From NCBI RefSeq assembly GCF_947252345.1, contig NZ_CAMXVC010000015.1:1-41484 (forward strand): a DNA stretch of 41,484 nucleotides, read 5' to 3'. This document shows positions 33,319 to 41,294 of the stretch, in pieces. The position numbers and the translations under genes were made by a program. Each line of letters opens with the position of its first letter. Position 1 is the first letter of the stretch. Under the pieces are notes generated by a model that saw nothing but the letters and a program-made list of their open reading frames with translations, had not been told where the DNA came from and did not search any database. The stretch is from an uncultured Finegoldia sp. (lineage in GTDB: Bacteria > Bacillota > Clostridia > Tissierellales > Peptoniphilaceae).

Positions 33319-34770
33319 ATGCAATTTATCGGTGAAGGATTAACATTTGATGACGTACTACTAGTACCAGGTCCATCAGAGATTTTACCTAATGAGACTA
33401 TTTTAAAAACAAGATTGACAAAAACTATTGAATTGAACATTCCTATGATGTCAGCAGGAATGGACACTGTAACTGAGTCAAAAATGGCCATTGCTATGGC
33501 GAGACAAGGCGGGATCGGAATTATTCACAAGAACATGACTATCGAAGAGCAAGCGCGAGAAGTAGATAGAGTTAAACGTTCTGAAAATGGAATAATTACT
33601 GATCCTTTTTACTTATCTGCAGATGACAAAATCATCGATGCTTTGAAATTGATGAGTCACTACAGAATTAGCGGTGTACCTATTGTTAATAAAGATATGA
33701 CTTTAGTCGGCATCTTAACTAACAGAGACGTTAGATTCGTAAAAGATGAACAACTTCCAATTGGAGATGTTATGACTAAGGACAATTTAATAACAGGTCA
33801 CGAAAACATATCTATGGACGAAGCTTTGGAAAAAATGATGAATGCAAAGATAGAAAAGCTTCCAATAGTTGATGAAAATTTCAAATTAAAAGGTCTTATC
33901 ACTACAAAAGATGTTGAAAAATCCATTCAATATCCAAATTCAGCTAGAGATTCCCAAGGAAGACTATTAGTTGGAGCTGCAGTTGGTATCACAAACGATA
34001 TGATTGAAAGATGCCAAGCCCTTGTAGATGCAAAAGTTGACGTAGTCACTATCGACACAGCTCATGGTCATTCAAAAGGAGTGTTGAACGCTGTAGCTAA
34101 ATTGAAAAAAGCATTCCCAGATTTACAATTAATCGCCGGTAACGTAGCTACTGCTGATGCTACAAGAGATTTGATAAAAGCAGGAGCTGATTGCGTCAAA
34201 GTTGGTATAGGTCCTGGTTCTATATGTACGACAAGAGTTGTAACTGGTATCGGAGTTCCTCAAATGACAGCTATAATTGAATGTGCAAAAGAAGCTGACA
34301 AATACGACATTCCAATCATAGCAGATGGTGGTATCAAATATTCAGGAGACATCACTAAAGCATTGGCAGCAGGTGCATCTGTAATAATGGCAGGTAGTTT
34401 GTTCGCCGGTACAGAAGAAAGCCCTGGAGAATTGGTTGTATTAGAAGGAAGGCAATACAAAGAATACAGAGGGATGGGTTCACTTGGCGCAATGAAGGCA
34501 GGAAGTGGCGACAGATATTTCCAAAACAACACTAAAAAATACGTTCCAGAAGGAGTAGAAGGTAGAGTTGCATTCAAAGGCTCTGTAGCAGAAGTTATCT
34601 ATCAATTAGTCGGTGGACTTCGTTCAGGTATGGGATATGTTGGCAGCAAAAACTTGGTTGAATTGAAAGAAAAATCAAAATTCGTGAAGATTTCTCCAGC
34701 AACACTTGTAGAAAACCATCCACATGATATTACAATAACTAGAGAATCTCCAAACTACACAAAAAGATAG
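33319..34770 (+). CDS. guaB: IMP dehydrogenase
   Basis: IMPDH oxidises IMP to XMP, committing purines to GMP. The start at 33319 has AGGAGGG at the right distance and gives the family N-terminus MQFIGEGLTFDDVLLVPG; the earlier TTG at 33235 lies in the leader. Two CBS domains (about residues 90-210) interrupt the barrel. The catalytic cysteine is Cys 303 in GPGSICTTR, and the MGSLGAM and GSGDRYFQ flap regions are intact. It is 483 residues, normal. purE and purM follow at 9 and 0 bases. Confidence 0.96.
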   Translation: MQFIGEGLTFDDVLLVPGPSEILPNETILKTRLTKTIELNIPMMSAGMDTVTESKMAIAMARQGGIGIIHKNMTIEEQAREVDRVKRSENGIITDPFYLSADDKIIDALKLMSHYRISGVPIVNKDMTLVGILTNRDVRFVKDEQLPIGDVMTKDNLITGHENISMDEALEKMMNAKIEKLPIVDENFKLKGLITTKDVEKSIQYPNSARDSQGRLLVGAAVGITNDMIERCQALVDAKVDVVTIDTAHGHSKGVLNAVAKLKKAFPDLQLIAGNVATADATRDLIKAGADCVKVGIGPGSICTTRVVTGIGVPQMTAIIECAKEADKYDIPIIADGGIKYSGDITKALAAGASVIMAGSLFAGTEESPGELVVLEGRQYKEYRGMGSLGAMKAGSGDRYFQNNTKKYVPEGVEGRVAFKGSVAEVIYQLVGGLRSGMGYVGSKNLVELKEKSKFVKISPATLVENHPHDITITRESPNYTKR

Positions 34771-34779
34771 GAGCGACAA

Positions 34780-35253
34780 ATGGATATTAGATTGATAATG
34801 GGAAGCAGCTCGGACATAGAAGTGGCAAAAAAAGTTACAAAAATGTTGAAAAAATTTGAACTTTCTTATGAAGTGTCAGTGATTTCAGCACACAGAGCAC
34901 TAGAAGTATTGGAAGAGACTGTAAGAAAAGATGATTGCAAAGTTTACATCACAATCGCAGGAAAAGCTGCTCATTTGGGAGGAGTGACTGCAGGATTGAC
35001 AACAAAACCTGTAATAGGAATCCCTGTAAAAGGCTCTGCACTAGCAGGAATGGATGCTTTGTATTCAATCGTTCAGATGCCAAAAGGAGTTCCCGTTGCA
35101 ACAGTGGCAATCGACGGCGGAGAAAACGCAGCTATCTTAGCTGCACAGATGATTGCAATTTCTGACGAAAAATTGTCTTCTAAATTGAAAGCATACAAAG
35201 AAGAAATGAAACAAGCCGTGATTGATTCCGACAAGGAGCTAGAAGAAATATAA
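34780..35253 (+). CDS. purE: N5-carboxyaminoimidazole ribonucleotide mutase (PurE)
   Basis: PurE moves the carboxyl group from N5-CAIR to CAIR in purine synthesis. MGSSSDIEVAKK and ISAHRALEVLEE form the substrate site, and AHLGGVTAGLTTKPVIGIPV with SIVQMPKGVPVATVAIDGGENAAILA is the rest of the core. It is 157 residues. The family usually has SDWPTM and GAGGAAHLPG; here IEVAKK and GKAAHLGG replace them, so it is a divergent variant. The stop overlaps the purM start (TAATG). No purK is nearby. Confidence 0.92.
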   Translation: MDIRLIMGSSSDIEVAKKVTKMLKKFELSYEVSVISAHRALEVLEETVRKDDCKVYITIAGKAAHLGGVTAGLTTKPVIGIPVKGSALAGMDALYSIVQMPKGVPVATVAIDGGENAAILAAQMIAISDEKLSSKLKAYKEEMKQAVIDSDKELEEI

Positions 35254-36278
35254 TGGGATTAACATACAAAGATTCTGGTGTAGACAAGGAAAAAGGCTAC
35301 GAAGAAGTACAAATCATCAAAGAAATCGTGAAAAAAACTCACGGCAAAGAAGTGTTGACGGGAATCGGAGGATTTGCAGGATTATTTAAGCCGGAAATTT
35401 CTGGGATGAAAGAACCTGTTTTGGTGAGCGGAACTGATGGCGTTGGTACGAAAATAAAATTGGCGATGGAACTCGACAAGCACGATACAGTTGGAATTGA
35501 TTTGGTTGCAATGTGCGTGAATGATATTTTGTGCCAAGGTGCAAAGCCTCTTTTCTTCTTGGATTACATCGCAACGGGAAGTTTGAAGCCGGAAAAAATG
35601 GCTGCTCTCGTTTCTGGCGTTGCAGAAGGATGTAGCCAATCTGAAAGCGCATTAATTGGCGGAGAAACAGCAGAAATGCCAGGATTATACCAAGAAAACG
35701 ACTATGATTTGGCGGGATTTGCAGTGGGAATCGTCGATAAGGATAAAATAATCGACGGAAGTGGAATTAAAGAAGGAGATGTTGCAATTTCTCTATCATC
35801 AAGCGGAGTTCATAGCAATGGTTTCTCGCTTGTAAGAGCAGCTTTGGATATGGCGAATGTAAAATTGTCCGACAAATTTGAAGACACAACAGTTGGTGAA
35901 AGACTTTTAGTTCCAACTAGAATTTATCAAAAAGAAATCTCAGCTTTATTAGAGGAAGTTGAAATCAAAGGAATTGCACACATTACTGGTGGCGGATTGT
36001 ATGAAAATGTTCCAAGAATGTTGCCGGAAAATATAGGAATCGAATTTGAAATAAAAGAAGACGAGATTGATTCTATATTCAAAAAGATTCAACATTGGGG
36101 AAATGTCGACACGAAAGAAATGTTTTCGACATTTAATATGGGAATTGGAATGGTGATTGTCGTGGATGAAAAAGATGTTGACAAAGCCCTTCAAATTTTA
36201 CAAAAAATAGACCCGAAAGCTAAAAAATGTGGAGTGTGTAAGCAAACAGAAACAAAAGTTGCAATTAATTTGGACTAA
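35253..36278 (+). CDS. purM: Phosphoribosylformylglycinamidine cyclo-ligase (AIR synthetase)
   Basis: PurM closes the imidazole ring to AIR, using ATP. YKDSGVDKEKGYEEVQIIK, FAGLFKPE, VSGTDGVGTKIKLA, GIDLVAMCVNDILCQGAKPLFFLDYIATG (contiguous in the protein) and ITGGGLYENVPRMLP are the family marks. At 341 residues it is complete. It is the last gene of the operon; the remaining purine genes (purF, purN, purH, purD, purL, purC, purB) are not in this window. Confidence 0.95.
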   Translation: MGLTYKDSGVDKEKGYEEVQIIKEIVKKTHGKEVLTGIGGFAGLFKPEISGMKEPVLVSGTDGVGTKIKLAMELDKHDTVGIDLVAMCVNDILCQGAKPLFFLDYIATGSLKPEKMAALVSGVAEGCSQSESALIGGETAEMPGLYQENDYDLAGFAVGIVDKDKIIDGSGIKEGDVAISLSSSGVHSNGFSLVRAALDMANVKLSDKFEDTTVGERLLVPTRIYQKEISALLEEVEIKGIAHITGGGLYENVPRMLPENIGIEFEIKEDEIDSIFKKIQHWGNVDTKEMFSTFNMGIGMVIVVDEKDVDKALQILQKIDPKAKKCGVCKQTETKVAINLD

Positions 36279-36401
36279 TTTTTGGGAAAATGAAAATTTC
36301 TAAATAAGAATATACTTTTGAATTTCGGCTCAGAAAATTTAAAAACCTAAGTCAAAATACTTTTACCAAAAGGATTGTCCAACATATAAATTTATAAAAT
36401 C

Positions 36402-36439
36402 AACAACCATTTATTTTTCGAAATTAAATGGTTGTTTTT
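36402..36439 (+). terminator. Terminator downstream of purM
   Basis: A perfect 12-bp stem (AACAACCATTTA with TAAATGGTTGTT) has an 11-base loop and a short T-run. It is 124 bases after purM, an unusually long gap that otherwise holds A/T-rich sequence without an ORF. Confidence 0.85.
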
Positions 36440-36488
36440 GGATTTGAACAAGCCTCAACTTAAAATTGAGACGGAAAGTCGTGATTTA

Positions 36489-36497
36489 TGATATAAT
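36489..36497 (+). promoter_or_regulatory. Extended -10 promoter of the ABC-F gene
   Basis: TGATATAAT, 24 bases before the start. A small CTCAA/TTGAG hairpin lies just upstream; no convincing -35. Confidence 0.6.
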
Positions 36498-36520
36498 TAG
36501 TGAGTATTGGAGGGATTTAG

Positions 36521-38116
36521 ATGTTAACAGTTAACAATTTAAGTGTCATATTCCCCGATAAAAAATTATTTGAGGATGTTAACCTAATTTTTAATCCAGG
36601 TAACTGTTACGGAGTTATCGGTGCAAATGGTGCTGGTAAATCTACATTCCTTAAAATTTTATCCGGAGAAAAAGAGCCTACAAAAGGCAATGTCACGATA
36701 GATAAGAATACTAGATTGTCTAAGCTAAACCAAGACCACTACGCTTTTGAAGAAAACAGCGTTATGGATACGGTTTTGATGGGAAATAAGAAACTATTCG
36801 AAATTCAAAAAGAAAAAGAAGCCATTTATATGAAACCCGATTTCAGCGATGAAGACGGGATGAGAGCCGCTGAGTTGGAGGCAGAGTTCCAAGAGCTTGG
36901 AGGATACGAAGCAGAAGCGGAAAGTTCTTCTCTTCTTCAAGGATTGGGAATTACAACCCAACAACATTATTTGCTGATGAAAGATTTGAAAGAATCTGAC
37001 AAGGTAAAAGTATTGTTGGCACAAGCTTTGTTCGGAAATCCAGGGATATTGCTGTTGGACGAACCTACGAATGGTTTGGATTTGAAGGCTACGTTGTGGT
37101 TGGAAGATTTCTTGATGGATTTCCCAGGAATTGTAATCATAGTGTCGCACGACAGGTATTTCTTGAATGAAGTGTGCACTCATATGGTCGACGTGGACTA
37201 CGGGAAGATTAATATGTTCGTCGGTAACTACGATTTCTGGTACGAGTCAAGTCAACTTGCACTTAGAATGCAAAAAGAGCAAAACAAGAAAAAAGAAGAC
37301 AAGATAAAAGAACTACAAGAATTTATCCAAAGATTTTCCGCCAACAAATCAAAGTCCAAGCAAGCTACAAGTAGGAAGAAACTTCTCGACAAAATCACGT
37401 TGGATGACATCAAGCCATCTAGTAGACGTTACCCATTCGTGGGGTTTGAACTTTCGAGAGAAGTCGGCAATGAAATTCTAAATGTGGACAACTTGACTGT
37501 CGAACAAAATGGCAGCAAGCTAATCGACAATTTGTCTTTCAGAGTTAACAAAGGAGACAAGATTGGATTTATCGGAAATGAAATCGCCATCACGAAATTT
37601 TTCGAGATAATCAATGACAATGACGACGATTATACAGGAGAATTTAAGTGGGGACAAACTATCACCCACACTTATTTTCCTAAAGATAACACTAAATATT
37701 TCCAAGATTGTGATTTGACATTAATTGATTGGCTGAGACAATTCAGCGAAGAAAAATCGGAAATTCACATCAGAGGATTCTTGGGCAAAATGTTGTTCTC
37801 GGGAGATGAAGCGTTGAAAAAATCCAACGTCCTAAGCGGTGGCGAAAAAGTCAGAATGATGTTTTCAAAAATGATGGTGACACCGGCGAATGTTTTGGTG
37901 TTCGATCAACCGACTAATCACTTGGACTTGGAAAGCATCGAAGCTGTCAACAACGGGCTTATAGCATTCAAATCAAACATTTTATTCACATCTCTTGACC
38001 ATCAATTTGTGTCATCAGTTGCGAATAGAATCATTGAAATATTTGATGACGGAACATATCGTGACGTATCTATGAATTACGAAGATTATATAGAAAAATA
38101 TTTGACTAATAAATAG
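36521..38116 (+). CDS. ABC-F family ATPase, YkpA/YbiT type
   Basis: ABC-F proteins act on the ribosome rather than in membranes. The first ATPase domain has Walker A GANGAGKST (34-42), a degenerate signature (LKESDKVKVLLAQALFG, normal for this subgroup), Walker B ILLLDEPTNGLD and SHDRYFLN. The inter-domain linker with WYESSQLALRMQKEQNKKKEDK and SANKSKSKQATSRKK is rich in Lys and is the tRNA-contacting part. The second domain keeps LSGGEKVRMMFSKM and VFDQPTNHLD, but its Walker A region (352-359) is GNEIAITK, missing the P-loop lysine. The close YkpA relatives I recall have a lysine there. Not obviously an antibiotic-resistance ABC-F. It precedes guaA by eight bases. Confidence 0.9.
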   Translation: MLTVNNLSVIFPDKKLFEDVNLIFNPGNCYGVIGANGAGKSTFLKILSGEKEPTKGNVTIDKNTRLSKLNQDHYAFEENSVMDTVLMGNKKLFEIQKEKEAIYMKPDFSDEDGMRAAELEAEFQELGGYEAEAESSSLLQGLGITTQQHYLLMKDLKESDKVKVLLAQALFGNPGILLLDEPTNGLDLKATLWLEDFLMDFPGIVIIVSHDRYFLNEVCTHMVDVDYGKINMFVGNYDFWYESSQLALRMQKEQNKKKEDKIKELQEFIQRFSANKSKSKQATSRKKLLDKITLDDIKPSSRRYPFVGFELSREVGNEILNVDNLTVEQNGSKLIDNLSFRVNKGDKIGFIGNEIAITKFFEIINDNDDDYTGEFKWGQTITHTYFPKDNTKYFQDCDLTLIDWLRQFSEEKSEIHIRGFLGKMLFSGDEALKKSNVLSGGEKVRMMFSKMMVTPANVLVFDQPTNHLDLESIEAVNNGLIAFKSNILFTSLDHQFVSSVANRIIEIFDDGTYRDVSMNYEDYIEKYLTNK

Positions 38117-38124
38117 GGGTAGAA

Positions 38125-39657
38125 ATGAAACATCAATTAGTTATTGTAGTAGATTTTGGAGGACAGTACAACCAGCTAATCGCACGTCGTGTCAGAGATT
38201 TGAACGTGTATTGCGAAGTTGTGCCATACAAAAAAGCCTTGGCTGAAATAAAAGAAAAACAACCAATCGGGATAATCTTCACAGGCGGGCCGAACAGTGT
38301 TTACGAAGAAAATTCTCCACAAATCGAAAAAGAAATTTTTGAATTAAACATTCCAGTATTGGGAATGTGCTACGGAATGCAACTTATCTCAAAAGACTTT
38401 GGCGGAGTTGTAGAAAAAGCAAAAAATCGTGAATTTGGAAAGACAAACGCTAAAATCACTAACACAAGTCCTATATTAAAGAACATGAGTGACGAAAGCA
38501 TCGTGTGGATGAGCCACACGGATTTCGTATCGCAAAAACCACAAGGATTTGAAATAATTCAGGTCACAGACTCCTGCCCAGTTGCAGCCATCGCAAACGA
38601 AGACAAAAAGATTTATGCAGTACAATATCACCCAGAAGTTAACCACACAGTTGAAGGTAAAATCCTCATCAGAAACTTCCTCTATGAAATCTGTAAAGCG
38701 GATGGAGATTGGACGATGGAAAACTTCCTAGGTGAACAAATCGAAAAAATAAGAAAAACAGTCGGCGACAAAAAAGTTTTGTTGGCATTATCAGGTGGGG
38801 TAGATAGCTCTGTTTGTGCGTCACTTTTATCCAGAGCAATCGGCAAAAACTTGACTTGCGTATTCGTTGACCACGGATTAATGAGAAAAAATGAAGGCGA
38901 CGAAGTTGAAGCAGCATTCAAAAATGACGAATTAAACTTCGTAAGAGTAAATGCAAAAGACAGATTCTTGAACAAATTAAAAGGCGTATCCGACCCAGAA
39001 CAAAAGAGAAAAATCATCGGAGAAGAATTCATCAGAGTATTTGAAGATGAAGCAAAAAAAATCGGCTCAGTTGATTTCCTAGCACAAGGGACAATCTATC
39101 CAGATGTAATAGAATCCGGCAAAGGCGACGCATCAGTGATAAAATCTCACCACAACGTTGGTGGACTTCCAGATGTAGTTGATTTCAAAGATTTGATCGA
39201 GCCACTACGAGATTTGTTCAAAGACGAAGTAAGAAGATTGGGATTAGAATTAGAAATGCCAGAATATTTGGTATATCGTCAACCATTCCCAGGACCAGGA
39301 CTTGGAATCAGAGTTATGGGAGAAATCACAGAAGAAAAATTGGAAGTGTTGCGCGAAGCAGATTTCATCTTCAGAGACGAAATCGCAAAAGCGGGAATCG
39401 ACAAAGACATCAACCAGTATTTTGCAGTCATCACAGACAACAGAACAGTCGGAGTAATGGGAGATTTCAGAACTTACGATTACACATTGGCACTTCGTGC
39501 AGTCACAACAACAGACTTTATGACAGCCGATTGGGCAAGAATCCCATACGAAGTCTTGGATAAAGTATCAGTGCGAATCGTCAACGAAGTCGACCACATC
39601 AATAGAATAGTCTACGATATAACAAGCAAACCACCAGCAACAATTGAATGGGAATAA
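38125..39657 (+). CDS. guaA: GMP synthase (glutamine-hydrolysing)
   Basis: GuaA turns XMP into GMP, the step after GuaB. The N-terminal glutamine amidotransferase domain has the nucleophile Cys 82 in GMCYGMQL and the histidine in YHPEV. The ATP pyrophosphatase domain has the P-loop SGGVDSS (223-229). The C-terminal dimerisation domain ends in the family signature KPPATIEWE. Full length at 510 residues. The start follows GGGGTAG. guaA is separated from guaB by the purE-purM and ABC-F genes and is probably transcribed with the ABC-F gene. Confidence 0.96.
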   Translation: MKHQLVIVVDFGGQYNQLIARRVRDLNVYCEVVPYKKALAEIKEKQPIGIIFTGGPNSVYEENSPQIEKEIFELNIPVLGMCYGMQLISKDFGGVVEKAKNREFGKTNAKITNTSPILKNMSDESIVWMSHTDFVSQKPQGFEIIQVTDSCPVAAIANEDKKIYAVQYHPEVNHTVEGKILIRNFLYEICKADGDWTMENFLGEQIEKIRKTVGDKKVLLALSGGVDSSVCASLLSRAIGKNLTCVFVDHGLMRKNEGDEVEAAFKNDELNFVRVNAKDRFLNKLKGVSDPEQKRKIIGEEFIRVFEDEAKKIGSVDFLAQGTIYPDVIESGKGDASVIKSHHNVGGLPDVVDFKDLIEPLRDLFKDEVRRLGLELEMPEYLVYRQPFPGPGLGIRVMGEITEEKLEVLREADFIFRDEIAKAGIDKDINQYFAVITDNRTVGVMGDFRTYDYTLALRAVTTTDFMTADWARIPYEVLDKVSVRIVNEVDHINRIVYDITSKPPATIEWE

Positions 39658-39666
39658 ATTTTTGGT

Positions 39667-39769
39667 AAAAATGGCGAACTAGGCTTGTTTCGAAAGCACC
39701 TCATTGCGGCGTACTTGTTGTACGCCTCATTACGGCACTTCCTGTACTTCGCCTATTTCATCCATTTTT
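39667..39769. repeat. 103-bp folded repeat element after guaA
   Basis: The ends AAAAATGG (39667-39674) and CCATTTTT (39762-39769) are inverted repeats, extended by GAA/TTC and AGGC/GCCT. Inside are a perfect hairpin (GGCGTAC with GTACGCC, 39708-39726) and a tandem near-repeat: CCTCATTGCGGC (39699) and CCTCATTACGGC (39725). It is noticeably more GC-rich than its surroundings and contains no ORF. It looks like a mobile or repeated intergenic element, or a structured RNA. The following 120 bases include another small dyad (ATGC...GCAT near 39811) and otherwise nothing I can name. Confidence 0.7.
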
Positions 39770-39890
39770 CCTCGAAAATTATTTTGAATCTTGATAAAGG
39801 AAATAAAAAGATGCGAGCGAATAGCGTGCATTTGTTAAAAATAATAAATTGAATAATAGTTCCAAGTGGTTTACATTTGGACAAAAAATT

Positions 39891-39922
39891 AGACCGTAGT
39901 TTTTAGACTGCGGTCTTTTTTT
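39891..39922 (+). terminator. Intrinsic terminator in the gap after guaA
   Basis: AGACCGTAGT (39891-39900) pairs with ACTGCGGTCT (39907-39916, one G-U) over a 6-base loop, followed by seven T residues. It is 234 bases after guaA, so it either ends a long guaA transcript or the end of a small RNA starting in between. Confidence 0.9.
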
Positions 39923-40025
39923 GGTACATTAAAAAATTTACCTCTAGTAAATTATATAAAGAGGATTGAAAGTCTATTGTGGTGAATATTTTAATGGCTA
40001 TTGTAAGAAAATTCAGTAAAATGAT

Positions 40026-40054
40026 TTGACAGAAAAATAATATCATGGTACTAT
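40026..40054 (+). promoter_or_regulatory. Candidate promoter in the gap before the small membrane protein
   Basis: TTGACA (40026-40031) is 17 bases from TACTAT (40049-40054). The -10 lies in the first unit of a 20-bp tandem repeat. The transcript would run through about 330 bases of mostly non-coding DNA before the next clear gene. Confidence 0.5.
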
Positions 40055-40084
40055 AAATGTAACAATGGTACTATAAATGTAACC
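40045..40084 (+). repeat. Two 20-bp tandem repeats over a promoter
   Basis: The unit at 40045-40064 is repeated at 40065-40084 with 19 of 20 bases equal. Each unit starts ATGGTACTATAAATG; the second copy is bounded by ATGGT and ACCAT half-palindromes. Two adjacent regulator sites are the simplest reading. Confidence 0.75.
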
Positions 40085-40131
40085 ATACATAGTTGTAAGA
40101 GGATAAGAGTGTTATGTCATACTTTAATTTT

Positions 40132-40173
40132 CAAAGGTATAAAAATGGAGATACGTTGATCCTATATTTAGTA
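40132..40173 (+). repeat. 42-bp leader repeat, copy 1
   Basis: Aligned without gaps to 40747-40788, 36 of 42 bases are equal, with the last 13 (CCTATATTTAGTA) unchanged. Both copies lie just upstream of a tiny ORF starting ATGAATAT. Confidence 0.65.
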
Positions 40174-40177
40174 ACTA

Positions 40178-40246
40178 ATGAATATTAAAACAAAATTATT
40201 TTCTGTTTTTTGTGTTATGGTAATAATCAGAAGAATGATTAGTTAG
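40178..40246 (+). pseudogene. 22-codon ORF after leader copy 1, probable remnant
   Basis: ATG at 40178 opens a 22-residue hydrophobic ORF (MNIKTKLFSVFCVMVIIRR and three more residues) that ends at 40246. It begins like the frameshifted ORF at 40825 (MNIK). It has no good ribosome site. It may be a decayed copy of a small membrane-protein gene or chance. The 140 bases to the next gene show nothing else clear. Confidence 0.3.
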
Positions 40247-40384
40247 GATATCTAAAGATAGGCTAAATGTTTCAGGCTTGTAGCATTTCTACTGAAGTAG
40301 ATAATTTTTGATAACCTATAGTTATTTAAAAGAAAAATTTATTCGTTTTTAAAAAGTAGATTTTATTTTTAGGAGGTGTAGATT

Positions 40385-40702
40385 GTGTTAAATAAAATAA
40401 GAAATTTCAAAAAGATGAATTTGATAACTAAAATATCATATATTTTGCTAATAACATTGTTTGTAATAATTCCATTTACAGGTTTGGTGTTAGAGTCTTT
40501 GAATATTAATATTATAAGTTTAAATATGATATTTGCACTATATATTCTAACTATAGTAGCTTCCTTGATGGCAAAACAGTGGAAATTGATAGTTGTAGCA
40601 ACGATTGGAAGCATGATAATTTGGGCGATTACATTAGGCCTATCAGAAGTATTGTGGTATTACTTGAAAGAGTTTTTTGGAATTGATATTTCATATAGAT
40701 AA
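40385..40702 (+). CDS. Small three-helix membrane protein
   Basis: The start is GTG at 40385, placed by AGGAGGTG at 40371-40378. The 105-residue product is basic for 18 residues, then has three membrane helices (about 18-37, 42-62, 68-90) and a short polar tail. No family recognised. Its surroundings (leader repeats, remnant ORFs, XRE regulator) suggest an accessory locus; immunity or toxin roles are possible but nothing in the sequence proves this. Confidence 0.75.
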   Translation: MLNKIRNFKKMNLITKISYILLITLFVIIPFTGLVLESLNINIISLNMIFALYILTIVASLMAKQWKLIVVATIGSMIIWAITLGLSEVLWYYLKEFFGIDISYR

Positions 40703-40746
40703 AGAATTATTTATCTAAGGTGAAAATTTCGATGTTTTGTAACTTA

Positions 40747-40788
40747 CAAAGGTAAAAAAATAGATACACCTTTATCCTATATTTAGTA
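40747..40788 (+). repeat. 42-bp leader repeat, copy 2
   Basis: This is the second copy of the sequence at 40132-40173, 615 bases downstream. It precedes the frameshifted small membrane ORF. Confidence 0.65.
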
Positions 40789-40824
40789 GTTGAGGTTTAG
40801 ATTTTATAAATTAGGAAAGAAAAT

Positions 40825-40979
40825 ATGAATATAAAAAATTTGACTATATTTTGATAATTGCATCTATAATAACCATATTCGTAGGATATAATGACTTTAA
40901 AAAGCATATACCCATGTATGTAGCGATTATGTGTGTTTGTTTGTGCAATATTATCGTTAGTTTATTTCTTCAACATTAA
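40825..40979 (+). pseudogene. Frameshifted small membrane-protein ORF
   Basis: ATG at 40825 follows AGGAAAG. The frame reads MNIKNLTIF and stops. One base more in the A6 run at 40833-40838 would instead join MNIKK to a 46-codon stretch from 40839 (FDYILIIASIITIFVGYND and 27 more residues) that ends at 40979, giving a 51-residue protein with two membrane helices. So this is a gene broken in a homopolymer, a sequencing error, or a phase-variable/programmed frameshift. From 40980 to 41078 I see only A/T-rich sequence, probably including the regulator's promoter. Confidence 0.55.
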
Positions 40980-41078
40980 AAAAAGCATGTAAATATGAAT
41001 ATAAGAAGACTGTATCGTATATATTAAAGTCATTGTTATGTGATTAATTTGCATTATAGCATATATGGAAGTGATTAC

Positions 41079-41282
41079 ATGGAAGTAGTAATTGAAAATA
41101 GAATTGCAGAATTTCGAAAGGAGCTTGGACTATCGCAACATAGGCTCGCTAAAACTGTTGGTATGAAAAGAAGGTCAATAATGGCTTATGAAAATAATAC
41201 GATAAGTCCAACTCTTGAAACAGCCTATAAAATTTGCAAGGTATTAAATAAAGATATTAAAGAAGTATTTATTTTTAAGTAA
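41079..41282 (+). CDS. XRE-family HTH regulator
   Basis: This 67-residue protein is almost entirely a Cro/CI-type helix-turn-helix: FRKELGLSQHRLAKTVGMKRRSIMAYENNTISPTLETAYKIC, with KVLNKDIKEVF at its end (spaced here by my reading only). I start it at ATG 41079 with GGAAGTG upstream; the longer reading from 41040 has no ribosome site. Such minimal XRE proteins usually sit before a membrane protein gene. AAGGAGG for the next gene overlaps the stop. Confidence 0.88.
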   Translation: MEVVIENRIAEFRKELGLSQHRLAKTVGMKRRSIMAYENNTISPTLETAYKICKVLNKDIKEVFIFK

Positions 41283-41294
41283 GGAGGTAATAAT

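Noticed and set aside
36521..38116. Antibiotic-resistance ABC-F (Msr/Vga/Optr type)
   Set aside because: The linker and the relaxed first signature match the housekeeping YkpA/YbiT group instead.
40045..40084. CRISPR or plasmid iterons
   Set aside because: Only two contiguous units and no spacers or replication gene.
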